Shown piece after piece: positions 1 to 12,555 of a stretch of 64,000 nt of DNA; the first letter of the stretch is position 1; every line of letters begins with the position of its first letter. The stretch covers positions 45,771,473 through 45,835,472 of the forward strand of contig OX419758.1 of assembly GCA_948567375.1 (NCBI GenBank), given 5' to 3'. This stretch comes from Lunularia cruciata. Its lineage: Eukaryota > Streptophyta > Marchantiopsida > Lunulariales > Lunulariaceae. The notes beneath the pieces are model-generated. The model ran no database searches, was not told where the DNA came from, and was given only the letters and a program-made list of their open reading frames with translations. Position numbers and translations under genes: made by a program.

Positions 1-600
1 CCTAGGATCCAAGAGCCTACATGCTTGCTAGAGCAAGAGCTAAGATGTGCTCTAGTGGCCCAAGGAATGGAGAGTCAACTAAGAGAGAATGTATTTTATG
101 TTGACACTATTGCTCCATCAAGGAAAAACTACAAACCTCTAGTCCAATCTGATGGTAGTGAAGCAAAGGATGGAAGGTCCTCTTGCGCTTATGAAGATAG
201 ACCATCTCTCATGTGTAGCAATAACATCTGGAGAGAAAGGAATCTTCCTTCACCTTGGTCACATATGTTTCCAAAACTTGTCTATTAGCAATCACAAAAC
301 GAGAGGAAATTAAGGGTGCCAAGAGCCCAACTACCCAAAAATGAAATAGATGCCATAGCTAATAGGCCTGCCCCTTTGCACAAGATTGTAGAGATGTTTT
401 TCTATGTGCCAAATCCTCCATCATACTCAAATGTCCTTGGTCCGATGATATCACCAAAGACTCCCATAATCCTCCTATCAAAAGCTCTCAAACATGATAG
501 GAAAGTCAAGGAAGGGAGAACCATAGAGAGAAGGTAAGTAGGTTGATAGGCCATACTAGAAGAGAGTATACCAAATGCCACCTACGGATTGATTGCTTAA
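1..600 (-). pseudogene. 3' part of a degenerate reverse-transcriptase element (copy 1)
   Basis: Read on the minus strand, this stretch carries the region after the RT domain of the same element found at 17222-19420. Around 540-420 the minus strand gives FDRRIMGVFGDIIGP, closely matching FDRRIMGIFGDIIEP of the other copy. At DNA level, positions 2-540 and about 17222-17760 align along their length with many substitutions and small indels. Stops break every frame, so this is a dead fragment, and the window edge cuts it. The short plus-strand open frames here (25-288, 316-537) are antisense shadows. The clade of the element is not certain. The layout suggests a non-LTR-type RT, because no LTRs, integrase or RNase H were seen. 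Confidence 0.65.
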
Positions 601-779
601 TAGAGGAAGGTAAGAGGAAATTTTGATCATTAGCTAAGAGGAATTGATAATTAGCTAAGATACAAATTTGATCATTTCTTTTATGATCATATTGAGGTTG
701 GAATCGGTTGACATTGTTGTTATCTCAAACTTCCAAATGGCGGGAAAGTAGATCTCATTGGACTCTTGTGAATTAGAGG

Positions 780-2005
780 GTTATTTTTTAAGCTTATTTT
801 GATTAGAACTCTTCAATTCTCTACTTATGTTTGCATTATGATTGTGTGTGGCATCTTGATATTTGGATTGATAGTGCTCTAGTATGTTGTTGGTAATGAG
901 TTTTAAGAAATTACCAATCAAACTAATTGTATTTTTCTCTTGTGAGGTAAGAAGTGATGACTTGCACACTATGAGTATGTACTGGGATATTCAGATATAA
1001 GTTGTCATATCCCTTAGTTAGTTATCACAATTAGAAGATTAAAATGGCTAAGCATGTAGTATCTTTTTATTGGAGTCACCACTTGGGTTGTTGGATTAAT
1101 GAGATGATGCCACTTGGAGATTATGCTTGTTGTATTTGAGTGCATCATTACAACTATGCTCACCAAAGATACAAAATGGATTTGGTTGCATGTAATAGGT
1201 TCACTTAGAGTGGTACACAATATCAACCAATGCCTCATGTTCTAGTAGAGGAAGACATCAATTTTGATTTTGACATGGAAATTGACCATGTTGAGAATTC
1301 ACATTATATTGCCATATTTTTGTTTGTTATAGGACATGACAATATTGATTGAAACTTTGAAAGCCCAAAGCACTACTCTAATACAATGCATACCATTGAG
1401 TTAGATTACTTCATTCATGAGTCTTATAGTTAGTGTGATTTGCAATAGGTGCAAAACTTCACTTTATTCACAATATGGAAGGGATTGTTCTAGCACTTAA
1501 AGGTCCACTTATAGATTATTACAAAGAGTTCAAGTATGCATATTCATAAAGAGATAATATGTGGAGATAAATATCGGTCTTTAAATTATATCTCCATCAT
1601 CTTAAGCTTAGTTTCTAAAGATAGATAAGCAATACCAATGAATTTTAATGCTAGTAGTATTGGTGCATCTCTTATTGGTATGTTAGTTGAAGATGGTGCT
1701 ATAACAAGTGATGGTACTAATGCAAGAGGTGATGTAGCATTGGCATTTAACCTAAAGGTAGAATTCTTCTCGTGCTTAAGGTAAAAAAGTATCAAGAACT
1801 TTAGGCTGATAAGTTGAGAAGCTCGCAAGAGTTCCAATAGGAGCTTCAAAAGAGCCTACATAAGGCATACCCTTGCATGAGGCAATTAATCAAGTTCACT
1901 TAGGGAGTGACTGAGAGACAAGTTGTCCAATTTTGGCACAAGATACTAGACAAAGTCCTACCATGTAGAGCACATAATGCAACTTTATTATTAGTATGAC
2001 TTTGG
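780..2005 (+). pseudogene. gag fragment of the methyltransferase-bearing gypsy family (copy G)
   Basis: This stretch aligns by eye with the gag leader and gag of element C at about 58310-59500. Shared anchors include the GGTAAGAAGTGATGACTTGC-type block at 944 (58412 in C), the segment around 1400-1530 (58915-59070), and the AGTTGAGAAGCTCGCAAGAG-type block at 1813 (59335). The reading frame is riddled with stops and indels. Homology stops near 2005, in the middle of gag, so the copy is truncated. Gag would form the particle that packages element RNA. No pol of this family follows here. Confidence 0.6.
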
Positions 2006-2469
2006 TGGTGTGATGCACACATTTTTGTAGAATCTATAATTTTATTTGTTTCCTTTCTTTGTGATAAATTTAAGTGGAGTTATTTGCATGTTCAATAGAA
2101 GGACCCCTTGTTTGGTTATTCTTTTTACCCATCTTTGTACATGCCAAGGTACAAAGAAGACAACTACAAAGATATGTGCAATACAAAGGAATGAGTACAA
2201 AGAAGGCAAGTCCAAAGAAGTGTCAAACCAAAGAAGACAAGTACAAAAGAAATTCTCAAAACCAAAGATTGTACTCCAATTTGGAATGCCATCACAACCT
2301 AAGAAAAGAATTGCAATCCAAGACCATTGGCACACATTAAAGAATTCTCATATGAGGATAGTGATGGTTCAACAACTGAGGATAATTGGCAAAAGAGCAC
2401 TCACTATAAAAATGACTTTCGACCAAGTAATTTCACCTCTTGCCATGAATATTTAGAAGCACTCCAAAG
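2006..2469. other. lysine-codon-rich stretch, no gene recognised
   Basis: This stretch lies between two unrelated retroelement fragments. It contains an imperfect AAGAAG/CAAAGAAGA-rich segment at about 2135-2270 that gives overlapping open frames on both strands (2046-2456 plus, 2042-2335 minus). None resembles a known domain, and the openness follows from the simple composition. Confidence 0.4.
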
Positions 2470-4640
2470 AATACTCCAACATTCTTAGAACCTTTGGAGT
2501 ACACTTGATAGGAGATGGTTCAAGCAAAGAAAGAAATGAGTAAGACCCCAAAGGTGATACTTTCTCCCTAGGGTTAGATAAGTGTATAATGAGAGCAAGG
2601 AGTGGTTTACTCTGGGCAAGCATTTGACATTCTTGCTCTCAAATTAGGAGCTTGGTTTACTTGCCATTGTGTAAGAGATGAGGACTAGGAAAGAAAAGGC
2701 AACCCATGATCTTCAAGGAAACCCTTACTGTTGGAATGAAGAACACTAGAGGATAGTACTTGGGAGTGACACATCCCACCCTAGGGAGATCACTCTAGAC
2801 ACTAAGTTTGAAGATTTGGGAAAGGAGTTAACATGAAGATCTCAAACTCTATTGTATAGAAGCAGTCCACCAATAATGGTTGGAGGGTTGCCAATTATAA
2901 GAATCCTAACTAAAGGTTTTTTGTGTAAGTATTGATGAAGTTATTCTGCCCAAAGAGAACCACATACCTAATAGTCACCGAAGCTAATTTCTTTGAGCAG
3001 GTATACCAAGGAGAACTGGTGAACTAGGCCCGTATGTTCTATTTATAGGCTTGGTCAATGATAAAGGAGTTTGAGAAAGATGGAAGAGCTAACTACCTTG
3101 CTCTATTTGAAAGTCACTTTTACATGGGACTGAATTTTCTATGCGAAGATGAGCGGAATAAGTTTCTAAGCCACTTCCATTCCGAGTAGTATTTGGAGTC
3201 CAACTCAAATGAAAGGAGATAATCAAAGCACATCTAGATGTAAATACAAAATTTTCCAAGTATGGGAGCTTTGTAGAAGTGAAATTGGTGGAATTTGTCA
3301 AACAAAGAAGAGCAAGAAGAGACCTTCATTGAGTAGAACACCAGTGAAGATAGATAGCCAAGAAGGCAAGGAAGAATCTTAAAGTGATGGATCTTTCTTT
3401 GGATGAAGACAAAGAAGAAGCCAAGGATGATAGTTAGAAAGAAGAAGATGAAGACACCACTCTCACCCTACATGAGACCAAATCCACATTGGAGGAAGAA
3501 GAAGAATGTGCAAGTGAAAACTCTATACTAGATGAGGAAAAACAACTTACAATCCAAGACAAAGATCAAGAAGATCATTGGGTTGAAGGGCCTCCAAATC
3601 CAAAAAGCAAGTCCTTACCCCAAAGATGAAGGAGAAGAAGGAGAAGAAGGAGAAGAAGGAGACAGAGAAGACATAGAAGGAGAAGTACAAGAGGTCCCAA
3701 CAGCAAAGCATCACAAAGATGAAGGTGTTGTCACTAAAGTCTTTGCACTACCTGTTGTTGCTGGATCAGACTTCATCATTAATTTTCTAAGGCAAACATT
3801 AAGGTTCTTGTAGATGAGTCTCTCTTGGTATCAAGAAGCTTTGCCAGATGTAGTAGATTCTACTACATTAATGAAAAAACTATACACAAATGAGTACACA
3901 CCAAAGGCAAAGATGGCCAAGTAGAAGGAACACATTAAGAGGTTTGGAATCTATACAAGAAAGAGTGCATGAGGTGAATGTGCTACTTCAGGAGAACCAT
4001 GCGGTCAAGAAGCACAACACCTTGCTAGTTGCGGAGCAAAAGACCTTCCAAGAAGATATCCAAAGATTGCAAGGAGATCTAAGTGCACTTCAGCTTGAAC
4101 AAAAATAAAAGCAACAAGGGTACATAGACAAACTCTATAGTAAGGATGTAGAGGTGGCAAGCATCCAAAGTGAATTGGAAGTAGAGAAAATAAATATTAT
4201 TACTCTAGAGTTGCAAGTAGCTGAAAAAATGAAGGAAGTGGCCATACTAATGGAAGTTGTAGCCATAGAATTGAAGAAGGAGAAGGAAGAAAGAGAAGCA
4301 GGCCCACCGAATATACTAAAGGAAGTTACAACTTAAGTCAATGCATTGGCACCAACTCAAAAGAAGAGAAGATCATCAAGGACTTAATAGATCTTTTGGA
4401 TCAGCTGTTAGGCCTTAAAGATAGGCAATGCTAGGTAGAATGACCAAAATCAAGCTACATGCATTGAAATTACAAGTTCAAACCTTGAGCGCTCAAAGCT
4501 ACAAAGATCAAAAGATGAACCAATTGTCCCTTAAATTGAAGAAACATGTAGATGGAAAATTTCATGAAACATAGGACACAATAGTGGTAGAGATTACAAA
4601 CTAGAAAGAGAGTAGTGAATTCCTCCTTAGGAAAGCTAGA
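2470..4640 (+). pseudogene. Coiled-coil accessory ORF of an Athila/Tat-like gypsy family (diverged copy)
   Basis: Three segments in the same order match the accessory ORF of element F (minus, 38494-41116). First, about 2990-3190 gives a globular block with ALFESHFYMGLNFL, against VLFAAHFYLGLNLL in F. Second, 3400-3700 is acidic (Glu/Lys-rich). Third, 3890-4336 is a long coiled coil (LQENHAVKKHNTLL, then QSELEVEKINIITLELQ). A last block at about 4445-4600 has MTKIKLHALKLQVQ and KLKKHVDGK, against MHELKLLVQ and KLRTCVDRK in F. Several stops and frameshifts separate the blocks, so this is a relic. Function is unknown; coiled coils suggest self-association. No pol genes of this family are visible next to it. 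Confidence 0.6.
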
Positions 4641-5511
4641 GGCAAAGGTAGTTCTTTGTAGTAGATTTTTACCAAAGAACTTTCACAAAATAAAGATTCT
4701 TTATAGTTGTAGTAATATTTGCGCAGGATGAAGATGTACAAAGACACAAAAATAGCTAATTTCTTTCAGGAAGAGTTAGCATCTTTCCAAGACACATGGT
4801 GGTAAATTAGCAATTTGTAGATCAACAAGATAAGATAAGACAAGGATGATAAATATCTCCAATGTATAGTACAGATGTAAAGAAGTGCAATCTTGGTATA
4901 TGTTTGTACTTCCCGAACCAATTAGATTCTTTCATTCTTGAGTAGGAAGTACTCAAGACATTCTATGCACTGACACTTTTTAAACATTGATGGCTCTATG
5001 GATCCAAGCTTGGTAATATATGAACAAATCTAACAATGATCTATATTATGTATCTTCACTAGTGGAGTTGCTTCTATGTTCATGTGTGATAGTTATTTTA
5101 AAAGATGGCTTATGATATGTTTGATCCTTCCACTCATGGTTGTTTCTCAATGGTAGTGGCTATGTCCTTCTTGTGTTGACACATTAATTAGTTTAAATTT
5201 TATGTGATAAAATTTTAGACAAGAGACTAATGATGGGACAAGATAGTTCGGAGTTCTTTTTATCTTTGCACACCATAAGATATATCTTATAAGGAGATGG
5301 CTATCTAGACATGGAAAAACCTAACCACAACTAAGAGAAGCATTACATTTATATATTAGTTTTTTAAAGTTTATGTATGCTCTCATATATGTCATATATG
5401 AGTTCCGCTATTTTAATGTAGTATGGTGACAATGACATATGTTTTGTAGCATACCGACAACACCCCTTTCTAGATAACTTTAATGGGATTAGATTTCAAC
5501 TATTTGAAAGG

Positions 5512-5512
<1 letters not shown>
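4641..5512. other. AT-rich repeat-like DNA, no gene seen
   Basis: No open frame of note and no recognisable retroelement domain. It probably includes the 3' flank or LTR of the element that supplied the coiled-coil ORF before it, but no terminal repeat pair could be identified within the window. Confidence 0.35.

Positions 5513-5584
<72 letters not shown>
5513..5584. repeat. (CT)36 microsatellite
   Basis: An uninterrupted run of 36 CT dinucleotides, 72 bp long. Perfect tracts of this length are usually hypervariable. It sits at the edge between retroelement relics and the gene island. Confidence 0.97.
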
Positions 5585-5588
<4 letters not shown>

Positions 5589-5750
5589 GAAACCAGAAGT
5601 GTGCAAATCTTTTAAAACCATTAAAACTCAAAAAAATTTCCTCTTCATTAGTATATAATCTACTTTCAACTTCGCCATAAAGGTCACTTGTGTCCACCCT
5701 GAACGTATGAATATGAATTCCAATCGATTTTCGCCTATCTATTTAGACTC

Positions 5751-6017
5751 TTGAACACGAGTTGAACAAGATTGAATTCTGATGAAACTATGGCGACTTC
5801 TGCACAAGCCTGTTCCAAGCATCGAATTCCGTCTCTAAAGGAAACAGATATGTGGTGAGAGTCCTGAGTTTATTGGCACTTGCTTGAACACGAGTTGAAC
5901 AAGGTTGAATAATTGATGAAACTATGGGCGACTTCTGCACAAGCCTGTTGAAAGCATCGAATACAGTCTCCAGAGGAAGCGAATATGTGGTGAAAGTCCT
6001 CTGAGTTTTTTGGCACT
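5751..6017. repeat. 133-bp tandem duplication, two copies
   Basis: TTGAACACGAGTTGAACAAG starts at 5751, and nearly the same string starts at 5884. The copies remain collinear through CGACTTCTGCACAAGCCTGT and on to a TTTATTGGCACT / TTTTTTGGCACT end. Differences are scattered substitutions and one- to few-base indels. No coding frame is kept across the copies. The role is unknown. Confidence 0.9.
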
Positions 6018-7179
6018 TGGCGTAGGTGTAACACGTGTGTTACTAGTAGAGGAGAATTGGAGATTACTCTTAAGAAATAAGAATTGCTTGCTCTACAAGA
6101 AGTAGATTCAGAACAAGAATAATGGACTTCAGCAAGTACGTGAGGGTGATATTGTTATGTGGACATTGGGAAGTAGATAACCTCCTAACTTCTCTTAAAT
6201 GCCAGGCTATATAATGTTTCACTCCAACGATGACCCAATCGTATTACACACCTGTAATATTTTGGGATTCCAGAAAAAGGCAAGAACCCTAAGGTAACTC
6301 GGAAGGTCATGTCCCAAGCTGTTGGAGATAAACCTTCATCCAGAGAATGCGTTGGACACTGAAGAGACACCGTGTACCGCTCCTTTAACACTAGAGTCTT
6401 GACAAGTAGTCACACACTACACGGAAGAGCACCCTACAAGCGGGAAGGGGATGAATAACTAATCATCATCTCATTTCTTGGTAATATGGCAACTGCAACA
6501 ATGATGAAGAAGCCGAAGGCGACCCGAAGGGCCCACGGCATGGAGTCGGAAGAGCTAGAGAGGGTCAGTGAATTTATTGAGGGTATTTTACACATTTGCT
6601 TTCGAAGTAGCCCCCCAGCGAAGCTCACAGGGAACGAGTTGAACAATGAGGCATTTTGCACTACTTCTGCAAGCATGCGGCTCAAGCAAGAACCAGGGAC
6701 CAGCAGAATATGCATTCATTGCAAATAAAATCATGGCATATGGTGATACGAGAATTATTAAGAGCTTGGATAACGATCCCTTCATAATAGGATCCTCCTT
6801 AACAGAGAAGCGTTCTTGTTGGAGTAATGTCAAATGCAACAATCCTAATTTTGAAGCTAAGGAAAATCAAACCAACGGAACAATAACTCACAAACTGAGG
6901 CGAAATACGGACCTGGATAATTTCAAAACTTTATATCATAGTAGGGAGCCAAAAGCTTCTTTGGCGTTGCCCGACTCACTCTTTTACATACATCTCCAAA
7001 TGGACACTAGTGCCTAGGAATCTATCTCGATGTTCACATGCTTCTCTCGTGGACATAAATAAATACATACAGCTGGGCTCCTTGCTCTCCATCTCTTTGT
7101 ACAGTACATACAGAAACTGCTCCAAAACTTGACGTTTCTTTGATTGTAGGATTCATACCCAATTACCACGGTTGGCATT
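6018..7179. other. 3' flank of PSS1, no gene recognised
   Basis: This is downstream DNA of the minus-strand PSS1 gene and includes its 3' UTR directly below 7180. Overlapping open frames exist on both strands (plus 6486-6728 and 6646-7017; minus 6434-6842), but none shows a known domain and the two strands compete over the same bases. Base composition is less AT-biased than the transposon regions, so a decayed or very diverged host exon cannot be excluded. Confidence 0.4.
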
Positions 7180-10100
7180 TCATCTTATCTTCTTAGAATC
7201 ACTGGATGCGTTACGAGTTAACACGGGCTTGGGGTCAAGAGCAAGTTTGATTGACCATCCAATCAGGGCGAGGAGGCTCGCTATTCCAGCAGTTATCCAG
7301 AACCAGTAGATCCACGTTGGCATTGGTTTTGGAAACAAACCTGGCAGTAAATTGAAGCAAACAAGTTAGATCAACTGAACAGCCTTAGAAAGACCAGTTA
7401 TGAGTGTCCCTGGACGCAAACAAATCCTGGGAAGCAAGACATGAGGTGGCTTTCGTAACAATCTAAATCATGAAAGTAGAAATTAACAAGAGAGAAAGGC
7501 GACCACGTAGAACACATGAAGGATGGGAAGACCCCATCAAGCCGCACAAGGGAGAGACAAAAGAGGTAAAATGGGGCTAGGCCCCAATAGTATCGATAAG
7601 AGAAATAGAAATCGATAGAAAATAGAAATAGAAATCGATAAGAGAAATTAACAAGATAGATTTATGCTTCCGGGTACAATTAGTTTTCCACCGCTTTCCA
7701 CCACTACAAAGCATGTAATACCTTGTCCAAACTTGACACATATTAGAACTTCCAGAATGACAATGGCCACTGCCAGCCAGCAGAAAGCTCCGAGCTTTTT
7801 TATAGGTTTGCTGCAGAAGAATGGCAAACATATAAAGTATTATACTCAGATTGGTAATGGCAAGAAAGGATCCTTTGAACGTAACTAAATTAGGCAAAGG
7901 CTACCAACCAGCGTCTCCGTCAGAGACCTGATTTCAATGCATAATCTGAAGAGCAACATGTAAACACCAGAAATCGTCTATCATTATCTACTGCGGCACA
8001 AATAGCTCTGTTCTAAAACAAATTCGTTCGGCATGCAGCATTTTGCATGACCCCACAGAGGAGAAAATATTGGAGAAAATATGACTGAGGGGTTTAGGTG
8101 TACGCACTTGTTTTGAAGGAAAGAGTTGTATTCTCGAATGGCAGGATTTGCGATTATCCACCAAAGAAGCAAACGGTAGCTGTTCAGTGGATTCCTTGGT
8201 GGAATCCACAGTATGAATTTCAAATAGAAGGCGTTAACCTCCACAATTAGAATCACAACAACCAGTCCCATGACTTGAACAAACCTGATAGGTCCTGACA
8301 AAAAATTCCATTGATCCTTGTCCCAGTACGCAGGCGTGAACTGACCCAAGGAACGTCGCACCTGGATGCATAAAATGCATAAAACATCCCAGAGTTACTG
8401 TTAATATGAATCAATTAAAAGCAATGTGGCAGATACATGACTAACATACCTACAGACTATAATCTCACGGGAAAGAAGCAGCACATGACTGTAGAACTAT
8501 GCACAAGATATTTACGACTAGGAAAGCAAAGTACGTACACCTGTGACATACCTTCCCAATGAGATTGGGCTGTTGGCTCAAGCCAACCCAATCTAAGGTT
8601 TTCCCTTCAAAGTAACGTACAGTCGACAGTCCTGCCCAAATACCTACAGCCCCAATAAAAGAGTAACCAGTTTAGACATAGAATTTGTGAAGAAGAAGAT
8701 TATAGTCAATTACTCTAAATTTAGAAGGCCTAGTAGAAGAATGAACTCAGAAAGTCCCTCCCAGGCAACCAAGCATCGCAACGTTAGGACCAGAATTTTA
8801 ATAGCAGAAGAAAGGTTCATATGATGGAATCAGGATTCATCAGGAGGTAAGATTTCGGTGGTATCATACCGAAAAAGTTACAAATCATAACGTCAAGAAT
8901 GATGCTGTCCCACCAACACTCATTGAAGTTGGGTAACATGTGATTTAGAGTCACCTGATAAAGACGCGCATATGAGTTCGGAAAGAAAAGAGAACGAAAT
9001 GCAACAGGCTAGATAAACAGGAAGTCGGCGACGCCGGCTACCGAGAACTCACTTCGGAAATTCTAATTCTGCATTTTGCGAAAATAGAGGATCTCCTGAG
9101 TTGCTGGGAGGTGAAAAGAAGCCCAGGCTGAAATATATCTTTTACTATATCCAACATCTCTGCGTTGCTGTTAGGTGAGGAACACTATACAGTCCTTTCT
9201 ACACGAACGAGCACCTGGAGTCCAAGGGCGGCACGTCTCTTACGTTGTCCTACACTGCAGATTTACATCTCCCTACTCCTGCCAGTACCTTTCTTTATTT
9301 TACAAACAATAAGGTATTGTCGGTAGCATAATCAATCCACTAGACTACGTTCATGACGGCAGGACATGGCTACGGCAATACCTTGTCTGATTCAAGCCAT
9401 CAGTTACCAATCTCCTGACATACCTCCATCATCTCGAAACCAATGGATATCATCCAAGAGAGCAATGCATTGCGAACCATAATGGACTTGCCCCACCATC
9501 CCAGTATATGTGCAATGACGAACTCATCGAATAATGTGTCCTGCCAGTGGTGCAGAAAAACCAGCAGATCAAAACTAAGATAAATGACAAAATCGAACGA
9601 TAGGTACCATATGATAGATATCACCCATCACATGGTCGGAATGAAATAAGAGCTAGTCGAGCGACAGCTAAAGTGTGCAAATTCAAATGGTTGAGGGATC
9701 TCTTTCGCACACGCATCTGATCGTGAGCTGTAACATCTGCGATATACAATGGCAAGAACTACATACATATACATTTGCGAACTTGCTACGCGGGTTCTCT
9801 GGAGTGTAGATTCTGCAGTCAGCACCATATGACCTTTCTCCTAACTCTGCACACAGCATATTAGTAACTTCGTTACTCAATAAAGGAAGTAAAATGCATG
9901 GCCCAATCCTCACCTCTCACTAGAAGATAGTTCCCATGTTTAGGTAGCCATCAGGACCTCCTACAAGGTGCTAATGATCTGAGCATCAGATTGGTAGATA
10001 ATCCTCCTACTCTGTCTGTCTATATGGGCACCAGGGTATTTTGCGTGAGCTCACTGCAAAGGGCCCAGTCCTGCAAAAAATTTCGAAAGATTTCCAGGCT

Positions 10101-12555
10101 TCAAGCAATAAAATAAGTTCCACTTCCCTCTCGAATTATAAACAGAATTTAGCTATTGAACCGTGCATACTTCGTCTTGGGTATGCTATCAGTTTTCAGA
10201 CGAACCAAAGCGTCAGCAATCGACTGAGAGCTTGTCGGTATGTTTAGGTACAAAGCTCTATGTGTTCTCATGGTCATCTTGAATCGTCGTGGACCTTGAA
10301 TCAACCATCATTACTTCTCAAGAACATGACGAAAGGGCATATTGAGTAATGAATACAGAATCCGTTCAATAGAACACGGTTACATACCCACGTGGAACCA
10401 CTGGACAATACAAGACCTTCTGATATCTAGATATCAGAAGTTTAAGGTATTCGCTTGACATCAGTACAAGTGCGTCGCAGCAGTCAGGAGGTTGGCATGT
10501 ACTAGACAAGCTGGTAAAATCAACAGAAGTCAGACTTTGAATTGCCATTCTTGAGAGCGCGTACCGACACCAAGATCTGGATGGAGGTATTTCATGAATT
10601 GCCGAGCATCGTCTCGAGTCTGTAATACAGGAGTAAGAAACCATTAAAATCCCTGAAAGCCAGAAGTTCCAGATGAAAAGACATTATGAGGATGCGAACT
10701 TTACTTCGCATGTGGAGGAGAATAACCTGGAAGAGGATAAAGGTTAGAAACAGTAGATATAGAACTGCAAGTCCATGCACGAGTCGCCAGAAAGCCGGAT
10801 GGGGTCTTATCAATATCCTGGAAACGAGCACGGACAAATGTTTCAGGACTTGGTGTTGAACGAACAAGCTTACGAGTTGAGCATCCCGTGATGATATACA
10901 GCATTGTATAACTAACACCGCATCAACAAAAACAATATGGAACTCCAGCAACCTTCTCCTATATAGAATCAGTTATACACATGAGATTATTCTACATTAC
11001 AGATGCTGTGAATGAAAGAATATTTACGTGGGAGGCGCTTGTAATGAGAAGTAAGCTAGGAAGACAGCGACCATCGCCCATACACCCCTGCACATATACC
11101 CTACGATCGGTGAAATAAGATAAAGATACAATTTATGTGCAGATGCGAAGGTGGATGGAATCGAGATCTCAAGTGGTCCGTATAACTGATTATCATTCCA
11201 AGACGAATCCAGAGTGAAACAATGAACAGAATAGCAACAAACAGCATCTCACATTGCAGTTATCTCAAAAGGCTATGACAGGAGACGTTTTTTCAATCCA
11301 ACCTGCTTCTATTATCTTCAATATAGTCTTCGGATATAAACTCGACCTATACATGGAAAAGAGAAGCTCACGCTTTGGTATTTGCAACGGGATCTAATCC
11401 CTGCTCCTGCGGTCGAAGTGCACCACTAGCCCATCTGGAAAGAGCGAAAGGAAAAAAATTTAGTGAAATGGAAATCAAAAGTCAAAAGTGGAGTAAATAG
11501 CTTCAATTACGCTAAACCTCGGAAGAACGACTCAAACGACCTCGCCTTTTTCTCATTGCTGGATTGAAGGTTGAGTTTCAGGTAAATTTTAGCATCCTTA
11601 AACGTCCATTCAACATCGAGACACTCCAAGGTCCAATTTTTATCCATCCTATCGATCTCTGTAGGTCCACGAAGACGCAATGATCTCCTTCAGATATAGC
11701 TTAAAATAAATGCAAAGTAGCTAGCGTCTGGATTTTGCAGGTGCACTGAAGCTAACTATCCCTGACATCAGGCACATGTACGGTAAGTATGACAACTCGC
11801 ATTAGTGCAAAATAACCGAAAATCATCACGGCCATGAGCACCTAAACTGTACGAATATATACAATTACGGAGAGTAGTGATCATTCTACGCCACTTCTTC
11901 ATCCTCAACCAGGAGCAAGAACGGTTTTCAGCTTCCACGAACTATTCGCATGCTTTAGTTGACATATTTCATGCAGGAGTGGTTTACGCACAAGAAATTA
12001 CAGTTCAGCTCAATTATTCAGGAAGAGTCTTCCTAAATAACTTCTCCTGTAACCTCGCAACGAACAGATGTCGACCTTTCACTTCTGCATTACTCAGAAT
12101 TGTCGCGCGTGATGACTATTACGCTGTCGCAACTGTTACCAGCTGAATAGGGGTGAGAGAGATTACTGGAGAAAATTTCACGATGCCAGCTTCTCCAATA
12201 ATCAACAATTTTCAAGCAGTGTCTCGAGTACTCTGTTCAAGCAAAGAAAAGGCGCCTAACAACAAATAAACCTCTAACAAAAATGTTTACAAGCAATTCA
12301 CAGGCGATGACTAAAATTCTTGGTTCAAATTTATCTTAAAATTCAAATCACAGGAAACATTCAAACTCACACTAGAAAGCAGGCACCGAGAACAAGAACA
12401 GTGATGGTGCGGGGAGTGTACGCCCAAGCAGTCCATGGGTCTATATCTTTCAGAAGCTTCTTCAGCATGCCCTCATTATCGTGATCTTCCACAGCAACCT
12501 CCTCCTCGATATCGTCTTTCCTTTCGCCAGTATCAACCACCGCAGGCTGCCCCAT
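7180..12555 (-). CDS. PSS1: Phosphatidylserine synthase (base-exchange type), 12 exons
   Basis: Joined exons on the minus strand: 12371-12555, 11372-11434, 11028-11087, 10727-10817, 10565-10619, 9767-9846, 9424-9540, 8870-8954, 8552-8643, 8108-8361, 7722-7810, 7180-7340. Every intron is GT-AG, all phases agree, and the total is 1332 nt (443 codons plus TGA). The product matches plant PSS1 (PSS family) along its length: [98 protein letters not shown] and LGAFCWLAV. It is a multi-pass ER membrane enzyme. By family knowledge it exchanges the head group of phosphatidylethanolamine or choline for L-serine, giving phosphatidylserine. The acidic N-terminus is lineage-variable; the start is the first ATG of the open exon and yields a length close to the roughly 425 aa I recall for Arabidopsis. 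The gene appears intact. Confidence 0.95.
7497..7612 (+). repeat. Dispersed ~110-bp repeat inside PSS1 intron 11
   Basis: The core GGATGGGAAGACCCC, then ACAAGGGAGAGA and GGTAAAATGGGGCTAGGCCC, recurs at 15686-15770 and, reverse-complemented and without the last hairpin, at 28430-28530. The GGGGCTAGGCCCC end is self-complementary. It is probably a fragment of a short mobile or LTR-derived repeat. A short GAAATCGATAGAAA-type tandem follows at 7600-7645. The repeat lies wholly within the intron between exons 11 and 12, so it need not affect the protein. Confidence 0.75.

Noticed and set aside
2042-2456. Overlapping open frames on both strands (97 and 136 codons)
   Set aside because: They arise from an AAGAAG-rich simple stretch. 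There is no known domain and the two strands compete for the same bases.
6434-7017. Possible small gene starting MATATMMKKPKATRRAHGMES at 6486
   Set aside because: Three frames on two strands overlap here, with no homology that I recognise and no splice continuation. Kept only as a note in the intergenic entry.
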